DNA of 64,000 nt from NCBI RefSeq assembly GCF_947493595.1, contig NZ_CANLRL010000001.1, positions 682,001 through 746,000 on the forward strand, in the 5' to 3' direction. Shown piece after piece: positions 43,701 through 51,861 of this stretch. The stretch is from an uncultured Shimia sp. (GTDB taxonomy: Bacteria > Pseudomonadota > Alphaproteobacteria > Rhodobacterales > Rhodobacteraceae). Made by a program: the position numbers and the translations under genes. Below the pieces are notes generated by a model. That model was not told the DNA's origin and searched no databases. It saw nothing but the letters and a program-made list of their open reading frames with translations. How positions within the stretch are numbered: the first letter of the stretch is position 1; every line of letters begins with the position of its first letter.

Positions 43701-44305
43701 ACCGACGCTTTGTTGCCGTTTGCGGTGCTGCAGTCTTTGGGCTGGCGGTTCTGGCGGGCTGTGTGCAATTGGAGGTGGCGTATCTTAATGCCACCGACAC
43801 CATTGAGTTCGAAGCGGATGGTGGCGATCTGTTGGTGAATGGCACGCTGAACAGCCGCAGTTTGGTGGCGTTTGAGCAAGCTATGATCGAAAATCCAAAT
43901 GTGACGCGGTTGGTTTTGATGGACGTTCCGGGCTCGGTGGATGATGAGATCAACCTGCAACTTGGCCATCGTGTTCGGGACTTGGGGCTTGATACCCATG
44001 TGACGGCGGAGAGTGACATTCACTCTGGCGGCACGGACCTGTTCCTGGCGGGTGTCGAGCGCAGCATGGAAGAGGGCGCTGTCTTGGGAGTGCATAGCTG
44101 GGGGGCAGGCAACTTGCAGGGCCGGGACTTACCTAAATCTGACCCGGATCATGCGTCTTATGTCATTTACACCAAGCGGATGCTGGGCAGTGATGCGTTT
44201 TATTGGTTCACCCTGGAGGCGGCGCCGGTGGAGGACTCCCACGTGATGAGTGCCGCAGAGATTGCAAAATATAGGCTTTTGACTAAGCCTGTTGTGAAAA
44301 ACTGA
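43697..44305 (+). CDS. lipoprotein with ClpP-like periplasmic domain (COG3904-like)
   Basis: A 202-residue lipoprotein (signal and lipobox VLAGC at residue 22). The mature part resembles the COG3904 periplasmic proteins related in fold to ClpP/crotonase: a strand-turn-helix LVLMDVPGSVDDEINLQLG and a glycine-rich SGGTDLFLAGVERSMEEGAVLGVHSWG segment where ClpP-fold enzymes place the nucleophile. Catalysis is unproven. The start is TTG at 43697, overlapping the fabD stop as TTGA, with GGAGAG upstream, which suggests translational coupling to fabD. fabG follows 11 bases after its stop. A non-fatty-acid gene inside this cluster is unusual. Confidence 0.75.
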   Translation: MNRRFVAVCGAAVFGLAVLAGCVQLEVAYLNATDTIEFEADGGDLLVNGTLNSRSLVAFEQAMIENPNVTRLVLMDVPGSVDDEINLQLGHRVRDLGLDTHVTAESDIHSGGTDLFLAGVERSMEEGAVLGVHSWGAGNLQGRDLPKSDPDHASYVIYTKRMLGSDAFYWFTLEAAPVEDSHVMSAAEIAKYRLLTKPVVKN

Positions 44306-44316
44306 GAGAGACAAAC

Positions 44317-45054
44317 ATGTTTGATCTGACTGGAAAAACCGCACTGGTCACCGGTGCATCGGGTGGCATTGGTGGCGCAATTGCAAAAGCGCTGCATGCT
44401 GCGGGCGCAACTGTTGGCCTGTCTGGCACACGTGTTGAGCCACTTGAGGCGCTGGCGGCTGAGCTGGGCGAGCGCGCGCATGTTTTGCCGTGTAACCTGA
44501 GCGACGGTGAAGCGGTGGATGCGCTACCAAAGCAAGCCATTGCGGCTATGGGCAGCGTCGATATCTTGGTGAACAACGCCGGTATCACGCGGGACCAGAT
44601 TTTCATGCGCATGAGCGACGATGAGTGGCAGAGCGTGATCGACGTGAACCTGACCAGCGCGATGCGCCTGTGCCGGGGTGTGATGCGTCCGATGATGAAG
44701 GCGCGTTGGGGCCGGATCATCAACGTGAGCTCGATTGTTGGTGCAACCGGCAACCCGGGTCAGGTGAACTATGCCGCCTCTAAGGCCGGTCTGGTTGGGA
44801 TGACCAAATCCATTGCCTATGAAGTGGCGAGCCGTGGCATCACCGCCAACGCGGTTGCGCCGGGTTTCATTGCCACAGCGATGACTGACAAGCTGAACGA
44901 TGATCAGAAAGAGACCATCAACAAGCAGATTCCAGCGGCGCGTATGGGCTCTTCTGAAGAGATTGCGGCGGCTGTTCTGTACCTCGCCAGTCCTGAAGCA
45001 GGTTATGTGACCGGTTCGACCTTGCATGTGAACGGTGGCATGGCCATGTTGTAA
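44317..45054 (+). CDS. fabG: 3-oxoacyl-ACP reductase
   Basis: A 245-residue FabG of the SDR family, which reduces 3-oxoacyl-ACP with NADPH. It has ALVTGASGGIGGAIAK, VNNAGITRDQIF (the FabG-specific NNAG-TRD), catalytic Ser in INVSSIVG, YAASKAG with Tyr and Lys, and the C-terminal GYVTGSTLHVNGGMAM. Length and motifs are canonical. GAGAGA precedes the ATG. It ends the fabD-lipoprotein-fabG unit; a hairpin without U-run follows, and acpP has its own promoter. Confidence 0.97.
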   Translation: MFDLTGKTALVTGASGGIGGAIAKALHAAGATVGLSGTRVEPLEALAAELGERAHVLPCNLSDGEAVDALPKQAIAAMGSVDILVNNAGITRDQIFMRMSDDEWQSVIDVNLTSAMRLCRGVMRPMMKARWGRIINVSSIVGATGNPGQVNYAASKAGLVGMTKSIAYEVASRGITANAVAPGFIATAMTDKLNDDQKETINKQIPAARMGSSEEIAAAVLYLASPEAGYVTGSTLHVNGGMAML

Positions 45055-45060
45055 GCCTTC

Positions 45061-45082
45061 GCGGCGTCCAATAGGGCGCCGC
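45061..45082 (+). other. hairpin after fabG
   Basis: GCGGCGTCC (45061-45069) pairs with GGGCGCCGC (45074-45082, one G-U) around AATA, six bases after the fabG stop, with no U-run. It could be a 3'-end hairpin or weak terminator. Confidence 0.6.
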
Positions 45083-45103
45083 AATTGTCGTCGGGGAAAG
45101 CGT

Positions 45104-45131
45104 TTGCGTTGTGAAGCGGATGTGTTATAGG
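45104..45131 (+). promoter_or_regulatory. predicted acpP promoter
   Basis: TTGCGT (-35, 45104-45109), a 16-base spacer and TATAGG (-10, 45126-45131). A start near 45138 gives a leader of about 145 bases before the acpP ATG, which explains the structured region that follows. Confidence 0.6.
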
Positions 45132-45162
45132 CGGCGAGTATTTTCCGGGTGCCTTGAGGGGT

Positions 45163-45240
45163 GGACGGAGACCTTCCGGTTCAGCCGGAGCAAAACCGTC
45201 CCATTGTGGGGCACAAATCGAACCTGCCCGCGCGGGCGGG
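45163..45240 (+). promoter_or_regulatory. structured acpP leader
   Basis: Three consecutive hairpins can be drawn. First, GGACGG (45163-45168) with CCGTCC (45196-45201) encloses TCCGG (45175-45179) with CCGGA (45185-45189). Second, CCCA/TGGG arms lie around 45200-45211. Third, the palindrome CCCGCGCGGG lies near 45227-45237. Together they form a compact 5' untranslated structure before acpP. I cannot assign it to a known RNA family. Confidence 0.5.
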
Positions 45241-45283
45241 AATTCAAACGGGCCAATTCGCCCAATACGAATGAGGAATTGAC

Positions 45284-45517
45284 ATGAGCGACGTCGCAGA
45301 CCGCGTAAAAAAGATCGTTGTAGAGCACCTGGGTGTGGAAGAAGACAAAGTTGTTGAAGCAGCTTCCTTCATTGACGATCTGGGCGCAGACAGCCTCGAC
45401 ACCGTGGAACTGGTTATGGCTTTTGAAGAAGAGTTCGGCATCGAGATCCCGGACGATGCAGCCGAAACCATCCAGACCTTCGGCGACGCCGTTAAGTTCA
45501 TCTCCGAAGCTTCCTAA
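45284..45517 (+). CDS. acpP: acyl carrier protein
   Basis: Acyl carrier protein of 77 residues, acidic, the carrier for all intermediates of fatty-acid synthesis. The phosphopantetheine attachment serine lies in [19 protein letters not shown], the universal DSLD site (Ser at about residue 37). It starts [22 protein letters not shown] precedes the ATG. It has its own predicted promoter, leader and terminator, in keeping with the need for far more ACP than enzymes. Confidence 0.98.
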   Translation: MSDVADRVKKIVVEHLGVEEDKVVEAASFIDDLGADSLDTVELVMAFEEEFGIEIPDDAAETIQTFGDAVKFISEAS

Positions 45518-45558
45518 GCTGGAGATCCTGCAATTTGCAGGTGAGTGAGAATATCAAG

Positions 45559-45588
45559 CGTCCGTCTCTTTGGTGAGGCGGGCGTTTT
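45559..45588 (+). terminator. terminator after acpP
   Basis: CGTCCGTCTC (45559-45568) pairs with GAGGCGGGCG (45575-45584, two G-U) around a 6-base loop, then TTTT. This separates acpP from fabF, which lies 224 bases downstream. Confidence 0.75.
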
Positions 45589-45740
45589 GCTTTGGCGGGG
45601 CGGGAGGCTGCCGCTGAGAAAGGGCCCAAAACTGAGCGCAGATATGCGCAACGGGCCGAAGTGTGGGTTGGCCGCTCTTGCCCCTTGGGGGTGAAGCGGG
45701 GTATGAACCCGCAAAAGACTTCTGAGGAAGGGCATAGAAA

Positions 45741-47000
45741 ATGCGTCGTGTTGTTGTCACCGGGCTTGGGCTCGTCACTCCATTGGCTTCCGGTGTGGAA
45801 GAAAGCTGGACTCGTATTCTGGACGGTCAGTCCGGTGCGGGCACCATCACCCGATTTAACCCTGAGCGTGTCACCACCAAATATGCGTGTGAAGTCCCGT
45901 ATGGCGACGGCACCGATGGTACCTTCAATCCAGACGATTGGATGGCGCCAAAAGAGCGTCGCAAGGTCGACGACTTCATTCTGTATGGGGCTGCGGCATC
46001 TCAGATGGCTGTGGAAGACAGTGGTTGGATGCCGGAGGACACCGAGTCGCTGGAACGCACCGGTGTGATGATTGGTTCCGGCATTGGCGGCCTTCAGTCG
46101 ATTGAGCAAACCACGCTGTTGATGGCCGAAAAAGGCCCGCGTCGTGTGTCTCCGTTCTTTATTCCTGGTGCGCTGATCAACCTGATCTCCGGACAGGTGA
46201 GCATCAAATACGGGTTCAAAGGTCCAAACCACTCGGTTGTGACCGCGTGTTCCACTGGTGCGCATGCGATTGGTGATGCGGCCCGTTTGATTGCCTCTGA
46301 TGATGCGGATGTGATGGTTGCCGGTGGCGGTGAGGCGGCGATCTGTGAGATTGGCATTGCCGGCTTTAACGCCTGTAAGGCGCTGTCGACCGGATGCGTA
46401 GATGACCCAACCAAAGCCAGCCGTCCATATGATGCCGACCGTGATGGTTTTGTCATGGGCGAGGGTGCAGGTATTGTGGTGTTGGAAGAATATGAGCACG
46501 CCAAAGCGCGTGGCGCAAAAATCTACGCCGAAGTGCTGGGCTATGGCCTGTCAGGCGATGCATACCACATCACAGCCCCGTCTGAGACCGGTGAAGGTGG
46601 TGAGCGCTCTATGCGGGCGGCGCTGAAGAAAGCGGGCCTTGAGCCAAAAGACATCGACTACATCAACGCACACGGCACCTCCACGATGGCAGACACCATC
46701 GAGTTGGGCGCTGTGGAGCGCATGATGGGCGAGCATGCCAGCAAGGTGACCATGTCCTCGACCAAGTCGATGACCGGGCACCTGTTGGGCGCGGCGGGCG
46801 CGATTGAGGCGATCTTCTCGATCCTGGCGATCCGCGATCAAGTAGCTCCACCCACGATCAACCTCGACAATCAGGCGGTGGAAACAGCTATTGATCTGGC
46901 TCCCAACAAGAAGGTGGAGCGCGAGATCAATGTGGCGCTGTCCAACAGCTTTGGCTTTGGTGGCACCAATGCGTCCGTGATCTTCGGAAAGGTTGATTAA
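45741..47000 (+). CDS. fabF: 3-oxoacyl-ACP synthase II
   Basis: A 419-residue condensing enzyme that extends acyl-ACP with malonyl-ACP. It opens RRVVVTGLGLVTPLASG. The thiolase-fold triad is visible: Cys in VTACSTGAHAIGDA, His in NAHGTSTMADTIE and His in SMTGHLLGAAGAIE; the C-terminal loop is NSFGFGGTNAS. Length is normal. GAGGAAGGG lies about eight bases before the ATG. Its stop overlaps the mltG start (TAATG). fabH and fabZ are not in the window. Confidence 0.97.
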   Translation: MRRVVVTGLGLVTPLASGVEESWTRILDGQSGAGTITRFNPERVTTKYACEVPYGDGTDGTFNPDDWMAPKERRKVDDFILYGAAASQMAVEDSGWMPEDTESLERTGVMIGSGIGGLQSIEQTTLLMAEKGPRRVSPFFIPGALINLISGQVSIKYGFKGPNHSVVTACSTGAHAIGDAARLIASDDADVMVAGGGEAAICEIGIAGFNACKALSTGCVDDPTKASRPYDADRDGFVMGEGAGIVVLEEYEHAKARGAKIYAEVLGYGLSGDAYHITAPSETGEGGERSMRAALKKAGLEPKDIDYINAHGTSTMADTIELGAVERMMGEHASKVTMSSTKSMTGHLLGAAGAIEAIFSILAIRDQVAPPTINLDNQAVETAIDLAPNKKVEREINVALSNSFGFGGTNASVIFGKVD

Positions 47001-48151
47001 TGTGGCGCTCTGTTGCGTCTAACGCACTGACTTTTCTAATTGTGGCGCTCTTCCTATTGGGGGGCGTCATCCTTTTTGGACAGTCGACCTACCGTGCAGA
47101 AGGGCCGTTGAACGAGCCTGTTTGCGTGCGGGTGCAGCCTGGCTCCAACATGAGCCGTGTGTCGCAATACCTTGAAGATAAAGGCGCAATTGCAAGTGGG
47201 ACTCTGTTCCGGTTGGGCGCGGACTACTCGGACAAGGCAGACAAGCTGAAAGCGGGTGCTTTCCTTGTGCCTGCCGGCGCGTCGATGGAAGAGATTGTTG
47301 ACATCGTCACCCGTGGCGGCGCGAGCACCTGCGGCACGGAGGTGGTGTACCGCATTGGGGTGACCCGCAAGACAGTGCAGGTGCGGGAACTTGATCCGGC
47401 AACTGGCAGCTTTGTTGAAGTGGCGGCGTTTAACCCAGCGGAAGACGAAGCCCCTGCGGATTACACACGGGTGCGCAATGAAGCAGACACCCGCTATCGC
47501 ATCGCCGTGGCCGAGGGGGTTACCAGCTGGCAGGTGATGGATACGCTGAACAGCATTGAGTTGCTCAGTGGTGAGATTGAGCGACCTGAAGAGGGTAGCC
47601 TTGCGCCGGACAGTTATGAAGTGCGTGTCGGCGACACCCGTCAGAGCGTGATTGATCGCATGCAAGATGCACAGGAGTTCCTTGTGGCGGCGGCTTGGGA
47701 AAGCCGGGCCTCGGATGTGCCGCTGCTCTCGCCAAATGAGCTGCTGATCCTTGCGTCGATCATTGAAAAAGAGACAGGTGTGGCGGAAGAACGGCGTCAG
47801 GTGGCCAGTGTGTTCACCAACCGTTTGAACCGTGGCATGCGTTTGCAAACTGACCCGACCGTTATCTATGGCGTGACCGAAGGGGTTGGCGTGCTGGGGC
47901 GTGGGTTGCGCCAAAGCGAGCTGCGTCGGGAAACCCCGTGGAACACCTATGTGATCGACGGTCTGCCGCCGACACCGATTGCCAATCCGGGCCGCGCGAG
48001 CCTGGAAGCGGCGGCCAATCCTGATACCACGCCTTATATCTTCTTTGTGGCAGATGGCACTGGTGGTCACGCTTTTGCGGAAACCTTGGCCGAGCACAAC
48101 CAGAATGTGGCGGCCTGGCGTAAGATCGAGGCGGAACGGGCCAACCAATAA
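47000..48151 (+). CDS. mltG: endolytic transglycosylase MltG
   Basis: A 383-residue inner-membrane, periplasm-facing enzyme that cuts nascent glycan chains and so sets their length. One N-terminal transmembrane helix spans about residues 9-28. A LysM-like segment follows (VCVRVQPGSNMSRVSQYLEDKG), then the YceG catalytic domain with the glutamate in ASIIEKETGVAEERRQVASVFTNR split over two strands, and DPTVIYG. It starts on the last base of fabF's stop. The fabF-mltG order is common in alphaproteobacteria. A strong terminator follows. Confidence 0.95.
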   Translation: MWRSVASNALTFLIVALFLLGGVILFGQSTYRAEGPLNEPVCVRVQPGSNMSRVSQYLEDKGAIASGTLFRLGADYSDKADKLKAGAFLVPAGASMEEIVDIVTRGGASTCGTEVVYRIGVTRKTVQVRELDPATGSFVEVAAFNPAEDEAPADYTRVRNEADTRYRIAVAEGVTSWQVMDTLNSIELLSGEIERPEEGSLAPDSYEVRVGDTRQSVIDRMQDAQEFLVAAAWESRASDVPLLSPNELLILASIIEKETGVAEERRQVASVFTNRLNRGMRLQTDPTVIYGVTEGVGVLGRGLRQSELRRETPWNTYVIDGLPPTPIANPGRASLEAAANPDTTPYIFFVADGTGGHAFAETLAEHNQNVAAWRKIEAERANQ

Positions 48152-48173
48152 AGTGGTCACCTGTTGAAACACA

Positions 48174-48203
48174 AAACGCGGTGCTTTTGGGCGCCGCGTT
48201 TTT
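48174..48203 (+). terminator. terminator after mltG
   Basis: AAACGCGGTGC (48174-48184) pairs with GCGCCGCGTTT (48191-48201, one G-U) around TTTTGG; the T-run continues to 48203. Confidence 0.9.
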
Positions 48204-48229
48204 GTTTGGAGTGGTCTGCGCCAAAGCCG

Positions 48230-48388
48230 TTAGTTGGGCAAAACCTCAACGAGGATTTTGGCAGGCAGTTGGAACGTCGAGCTGGCGCTGTCGGAGGCGG
48301 GGCCTGCTTGCACTGTGCCAAAGAAGCAGGCGGCGGCAAGTGACAGTCTTAAAGTCCAGGACGGCGTCGTATTGGCAGCGATACGCAT
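48230..48388 (-). CDS. small putative exported protein (52 aa)
   Basis: A short frame on the minus strand encodes 52 residues. It begins MRIAANTTPSWTLRLSLAAA, continues with CFFGTVQAG and ends PAKILVEVLPN. The pattern of a basic start, hydrophobic core (LRLSLAAACFFGTV) and small residues before a likely VQA-G cleavage site is a good Sec signal peptide. The mature part would be only about 25 residues. AAGGGTG lies about seven bases before the ATG. It fills the gap between mltG and the GTA promoter, facing the other way, and shares the mltG terminator. I recognise no family. Confidence 0.5.
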   Translation of the reverse strand: MRIAANTTPSWTLRLSLAAACFFGTVQAGPASDSASSTFQLPAKILVEVLPN

Positions 48389-48693
48389 CGTGGTCACCCT
48401 TCATTTGTCCAACTTAAACCCACCACAGAAAAGTTTAGTTTTTGATAAGGGCGCAATTGCGGCGGTAGAGTTCCAGTTTGGAAACACTGCGTTTCGGGCT
48501 TCGCGCAACAGCTGCGAACTGTGGGTTAATGTATTGAAAACATGTGTAATATTGATTTTAGGTGCGAGTTTGTGTTAAGATTAATTTGGCTGGAACCACG
48601 TGGATGAAAAGCTGAGCGCCCCAAGGAGTGGCGTGAGAATTCGCGTGGAACTTGTGCGGAGGGGCAACTGCGCATGAGAGGCAAAGAGCAGCA
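48389..48693 (+). other. upstream region of the GTA cluster
   Basis: These 305 bases hold no further gene. They are markedly AT-richer than their surroundings between about 48520 and 48590, where the predicted GTA promoter lies. The leader to the first GTA gene is about 105 bases. I find no full CtrA site (TTAA-N7-TTAA). Confidence 0.5.
48552..48581 (+). promoter_or_regulatory. predicted GTA cluster promoter
   Basis: TTGATT (-35, 48552-48557), an 18-base spacer and TAAGAT (-10, 48576-48581). Both boxes are imperfect and the spacer is long, as expected for a promoter needing an activator such as GafA in Rhodobacter. Confidence 0.4.
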
Positions 48694-49020
48694 ATGACAC
48701 AACATTTCACGCCTTCGGGTGGACGCGTACTGGATCAGGAACTGGACGCGCTGCAGCTACTGTTGCGGCGGGTGACCGATGAGTTGGAGCGGGTGAAACA
48801 CGCGTTGCAACAGGAGGGGCCGCAGGGGGCTGCGGCGGGGCGGCGGGTTCTGGCAGAAGTGCGGCAGTGCATGCGATTGGCGCTTTTGGTGGAGAAAGAC
48901 ATTGAGCAACGCACAGCAACGGACAGTCCGGCAGCACATTCCCAACTTGACCTCGACGCCGCGCGATCTTCGATCGGGCGCCGCTTGGATCGCCTCCGAA
49001 CCGCGCGCGGTGCAGAGTGA
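48694..49020 (+). CDS. GTA gp1, terminase small subunit
   Basis: A 108-residue mostly helical protein (LDQELDALQLLLRRVTDELE and VRQCMRLALLVEKDIEQR). The first gene of GTA clusters has been shown in Rhodobacter to be the small terminase, which recruits DNA to the packaging motor; assignment here is by position, size and helical pattern. The start ATG at 48694 follows AGAGCAGCA with a weak ribosome-binding site. Its last 119 bases overlap the large terminase gene in another frame, unusually long. Confidence 0.8.
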   Translation: MTQHFTPSGGRVLDQELDALQLLLRRVTDELERVKHALQQEGPQGAAAGRRVLAEVRQCMRLALLVEKDIEQRTATDSPAAHSQLDLDAARSSIGRRLDRLRTARGAE

Positions 49021-50311
49021 GTTTTTGGACAGCCTAACGGAAGGGGAGCTCTTGGCGCTCCCCTTTTTGTTTGAGTTTTGGGCCATGCCGCATCAGTTGC
49101 CGCCCGAAGGAGATTGGAAGACTTGGGTGATCCTTGGTGGACGCGGGGCCGGGAAGACCCGGGCCGGAGCCGAATGGGTGCGCTCTATCGTGGAGGGGGC
49201 TAAGCCGCGGGACCGCGGACAGGCGCGGCGGGTGGCGCTAGTGGGGGAAACCATCGATCAGGTGCGCGAGGTGATGATCTTTGGTGAGAGTGGCTTGATC
49301 GCCTGCGCGCCACCGGATCGGCGACCCGTGTGGGAAGCGGGGCGGCGACGGTTGGTTTGGCCCAACGGGGCTGTGGCGCAGGCGTTTTCGGCGCATGATC
49401 CGGAGAGCCTGCGCGGGCCGCAGTTTGATGCGGCTTGGGTCGATGAATTGGCGAAATGGCGTAATGGTCAAGAGACATGGGACATGTTGCAGTTTGCGTT
49501 GCGGCTTGGGGAGAACCCTCGGCAGGTGGTGACAACCACGCCGCGCAATGTGGATGTGCTGAAACGGCTTCTGCAAGTGGGGAGCACGGTGCAGAGCAGT
49601 GCGCCAACGCAGGCCAATCGCGCCAACCTGGCGGAGAGTTTTTTGGCAGAGGTGGAAGCGCGCTACGCGGGCACGCGACTGGGGCGGCAGGAGTTAGAGG
49701 GTGTCTTGATGGAGGATGCCGAGGGGGCGCTGTGGACCCGTGGGCAGTTGGATGCCTTGCAGTGTGAAGACTTGCCGGAGATGGACCGGATCGTCGTTGC
49801 GGTGGACCCGCCGGTCACTGGCCATGTGGGCAGCGATGCGTGCGGAATTGTCGTGGTTGGCGCGGTCACCGAAGGGCCAGTGCAGGACTGGCGGGCTTAT
49901 GTGCTCGACGATGCCACTGTGCGGGCAGCAACGCCGGACGCTTGGGCACGGGTCGCGTTGACAGCGATGGAGAGCTGGGGCGCGGATCGGTTGGTGGCGG
50001 AGGTCAATCAGGGCGGCGATCTGGTGCAGTCGGTAATCAATCAAGTGGATCCTTTGGTGCCTTTCAAAGCTGTGCGGGCCAGTCGTGGCAAAGTGGCCCG
50101 GGCAGAGCCGGTGGCGGCGCTCTATGAGCAGGGAAGGGTGTCACATCGCGTAGGGCTCGGTGATTTGGAAGATCAGATGTGTCTGATGACAGCGCAAGGT
50201 TTTGTTGGCTCGGGCAGTCCGGACCGCGTGGATGCATTGGTTTGGGCGCTGCATGAGCTGATTGTGGAACCATCTGCACATTGGCGGCGCCCGAGGCTTC
50301 GGGAGCTGTGA
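48902..50311 (+). CDS. terL: GTA gp2, terminase large subunit
   Basis: A 469-residue DNA-packaging motor. The ATPase has Walker A GGRGAGKTRAG (about residues 78-88) and Walker B-like AAWVDELAKW; the C-terminal nuclease carries acidic residues in VVAVDPPVTGHVGSDACGIVVVG and ends with SPDRVDALVWALHEL. The start is taken as TTG at 48902, which has GGAG before it but overlaps gp1 by 119 bases; an in-frame GTG at 49010 is the main alternative, keeping all recognisable motifs. The overlap probably couples the two terminase subunits. Confidence 0.92.
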   Translation: MSNAQQRTVRQHIPNLTSTPRDLRSGAAWIASEPRAVQSEFLDSLTEGELLALPFLFEFWAMPHQLPPEGDWKTWVILGGRGAGKTRAGAEWVRSIVEGAKPRDRGQARRVALVGETIDQVREVMIFGESGLIACAPPDRRPVWEAGRRRLVWPNGAVAQAFSAHDPESLRGPQFDAAWVDELAKWRNGQETWDMLQFALRLGENPRQVVTTTPRNVDVLKRLLQVGSTVQSSAPTQANRANLAESFLAEVEARYAGTRLGRQELEGVLMEDAEGALWTRGQLDALQCEDLPEMDRIVVAVDPPVTGHVGSDACGIVVVGAVTEGPVQDWRAYVLDDATVRAATPDAWARVALTAMESWGADRLVAEVNQGGDLVQSVINQVDPLVPFKAVRASRGKVARAEPVAALYEQGRVSHRVGLGDLEDQMCLMTAQGFVGSGSPDRVDALVWALHELIVEPSAHWRRPRLREL

Positions 50312-50442
50312 CGCAACAGCAGCGCACGGTGAGAAAGTTTCAATTTAAGACAATTCCTTCAGAACTGTATGTGTCCAAAGCGGACGGACCAAGTTGAGCG
50401 GGTCGCCTGAGCGGCGGCGCAGAGATCCGGGAGCGGCAGAGC

Positions 50443-51627
50443 ATGCTAGGGAAGTTTTTGCAGAAGAAGGCACCAGAGGCAGCGCCTCAGGCCAAGGCCA
50501 GCGCGACAGGTAAGGTTGTGGCTTACCACAGCGCCGGTCGGGTGGCCTGGAGCCCGCGCGATACGGTGTCGCTGACCCGCACGGGGTTTGCCGCCAATCC
50601 GGTGGGGTTTCGCGTGGTACGTATGATTGCCGAGGCTGCGGCGGCGTTGCCTTTGGTGTTGCAGGATCAGCGCCAGCGGTTTGAGACCCACCCGGTGCTC
50701 AAGTTGTTGGCCGCACCCAACGGGGCGCAGGGCCAGGCGGAATTGTTTGAAGCGCTGTATGGGCAGCTTCTACTGTCTGGAGATGGATTTATCGAAGCGG
50801 TTGGCGGTGAAACGGGCGCGCCCGTGGAACTGCATGTGCTGCGCTCGGACCGGATGAGCGTTGTGCCAGGCGCGGATGGCTGGCCGGTGGGCTATGAATA
50901 TGCGGTTGGCGCGCGCAAACACCGGTTTGCGGTGGGGGAAAACTCTCCGATTTGCCACATTAAGACATTTCATCCTCAGGATGATCATTACGGGCTGTCC
51001 CCTATGCAGGCGGCAGCGATGGCGATGGATGTGCACAACAGTGCCTCGCGTTGGTCCAAGGCCTTGCTGGACAATGCGGCCCGGCCCTCGGGTGCGATTG
51101 TTTATAAAGGAAATGATGGGCAAGGCAGCTTGTCTTCGGATCAATATGACCGATTGGTCAGTGAGATGGAGAGCCATCATCAAGGCGCGCGCAATGCCGG
51201 ACGGCCGATGCTATTGGAAGGCGGGTTGGATTGGAAACCAATGGGGTTTTCGCCCAGCGATATGGAATTTCACAAGACCAAAGATGCGGCGGCGCGGGAA
51301 ATTGCGCTGGCCTTTGGGGTGCCGCCGATGCTGCTCGGCATTCCGGGGGACGCGACTTATGCGAATTACCAAGAGGCCAATCGGGCGTTTTACCGGCTGA
51401 CCGTGCTGCCGCTTGCGTCGCGGGTGACGGCGGCGGTGGGCACATGGCTGGCGAAATACACGGGTGAAGAGATCACCTTGAAACCGGATTTGGATCAGGT
51501 GCCAGCCCTAGCCGTGGAGCGGGACGCACAATGGGCGCGGGTGGCAGGAGCGGCGTTCCTCTCGGATGCGGAAAAGCGGCGATTGTTAGGTTTGCCAGTG
51601 GAGTCAGATGAGGGTGCTCATGGGTGA
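50443..51627 (+). CDS. GTA gp3, portal protein
   Basis: A 394-residue HK97-type portal. Twelve copies would form the ring at the capsid vertex through which DNA passes. Family features: the early FRVVRMIAEAAAALPLVL, PNGAQGQAELFEALYGQLLL, HIKTFHPQDDHYGLSPMQAA and the crown/stem FGVPPMLLGIPGDATYANYQEANRAFY. It follows terL after 131 bases, the longest gap before the capsid gene; no promoter is evident there. The last 20 bases overlap gp3.5. Confidence 0.93.
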   Translation: MLGKFLQKKAPEAAPQAKASATGKVVAYHSAGRVAWSPRDTVSLTRTGFAANPVGFRVVRMIAEAAAALPLVLQDQRQRFETHPVLKLLAAPNGAQGQAELFEALYGQLLLSGDGFIEAVGGETGAPVELHVLRSDRMSVVPGADGWPVGYEYAVGARKHRFAVGENSPICHIKTFHPQDDHYGLSPMQAAAMAMDVHNSASRWSKALLDNAARPSGAIVYKGNDGQGSLSSDQYDRLVSEMESHHQGARNAGRPMLLEGGLDWKPMGFSPSDMEFHKTKDAAAREIALAFGVPPMLLGIPGDATYANYQEANRAFYRLTVLPLASRVTAAVGTWLAKYTGEEITLKPDLDQVPALAVERDAQWARVAGAAFLSDAEKRRLLGLPVESDEGAHG

Positions 51628-51847
51628 TCCGCGTTACGGGTTTGAGAGTTTTGATTGTGCGCCGGGGCTGCGGCTGGAAGCGCATGAGAGGGTGGCGAAG
51701 TTGCAGTTTGAGAGTTTGAACCGGCGTTTGGACAAGATCGAACAACTGATTGAGCGGTTGGAGCGACGGTTGTGGCTGACGGTCTATGGCGTGGTCGCGG
51801 TAATCCTGGCGCAGGCGTTTCAGTCGGTTCTGAGCGTGACGCCATGA
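51608..51847 (+). CDS. GTA gp3.5, small membrane protein
   Basis: A 79-residue protein with a helical, charged middle (RVAKLQFESLNRRLDKIEQL, likely coiled coil) and one C-terminal transmembrane helix (about residues 56-74, WLTVYGVVAVILAQAFQSVL). It occupies the place of orfg3.5 between portal and protease in GTA clusters. Its role is unknown. A second start at 51620 (MGDPRYG) has GAGGG upstream and may be the real one. The stop overlaps the potential gp4 start. Confidence 0.8.
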   Translation: MRVLMGDPRYGFESFDCAPGLRLEAHERVAKLQFESLNRRLDKIEQLIERLERRLWLTVYGVVAVILAQAFQSVLSVTP

Positions 51848-51861
51848 GTGAGGAGTGTGTG

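Noticed and set aside
48234..48578. 114-codon plus-strand frame upstream of the GTA cluster
   Set aside because: No ribosome-binding site and no family resemblance; the same DNA is better explained by the 52-residue minus-strand frame and a promoter region.
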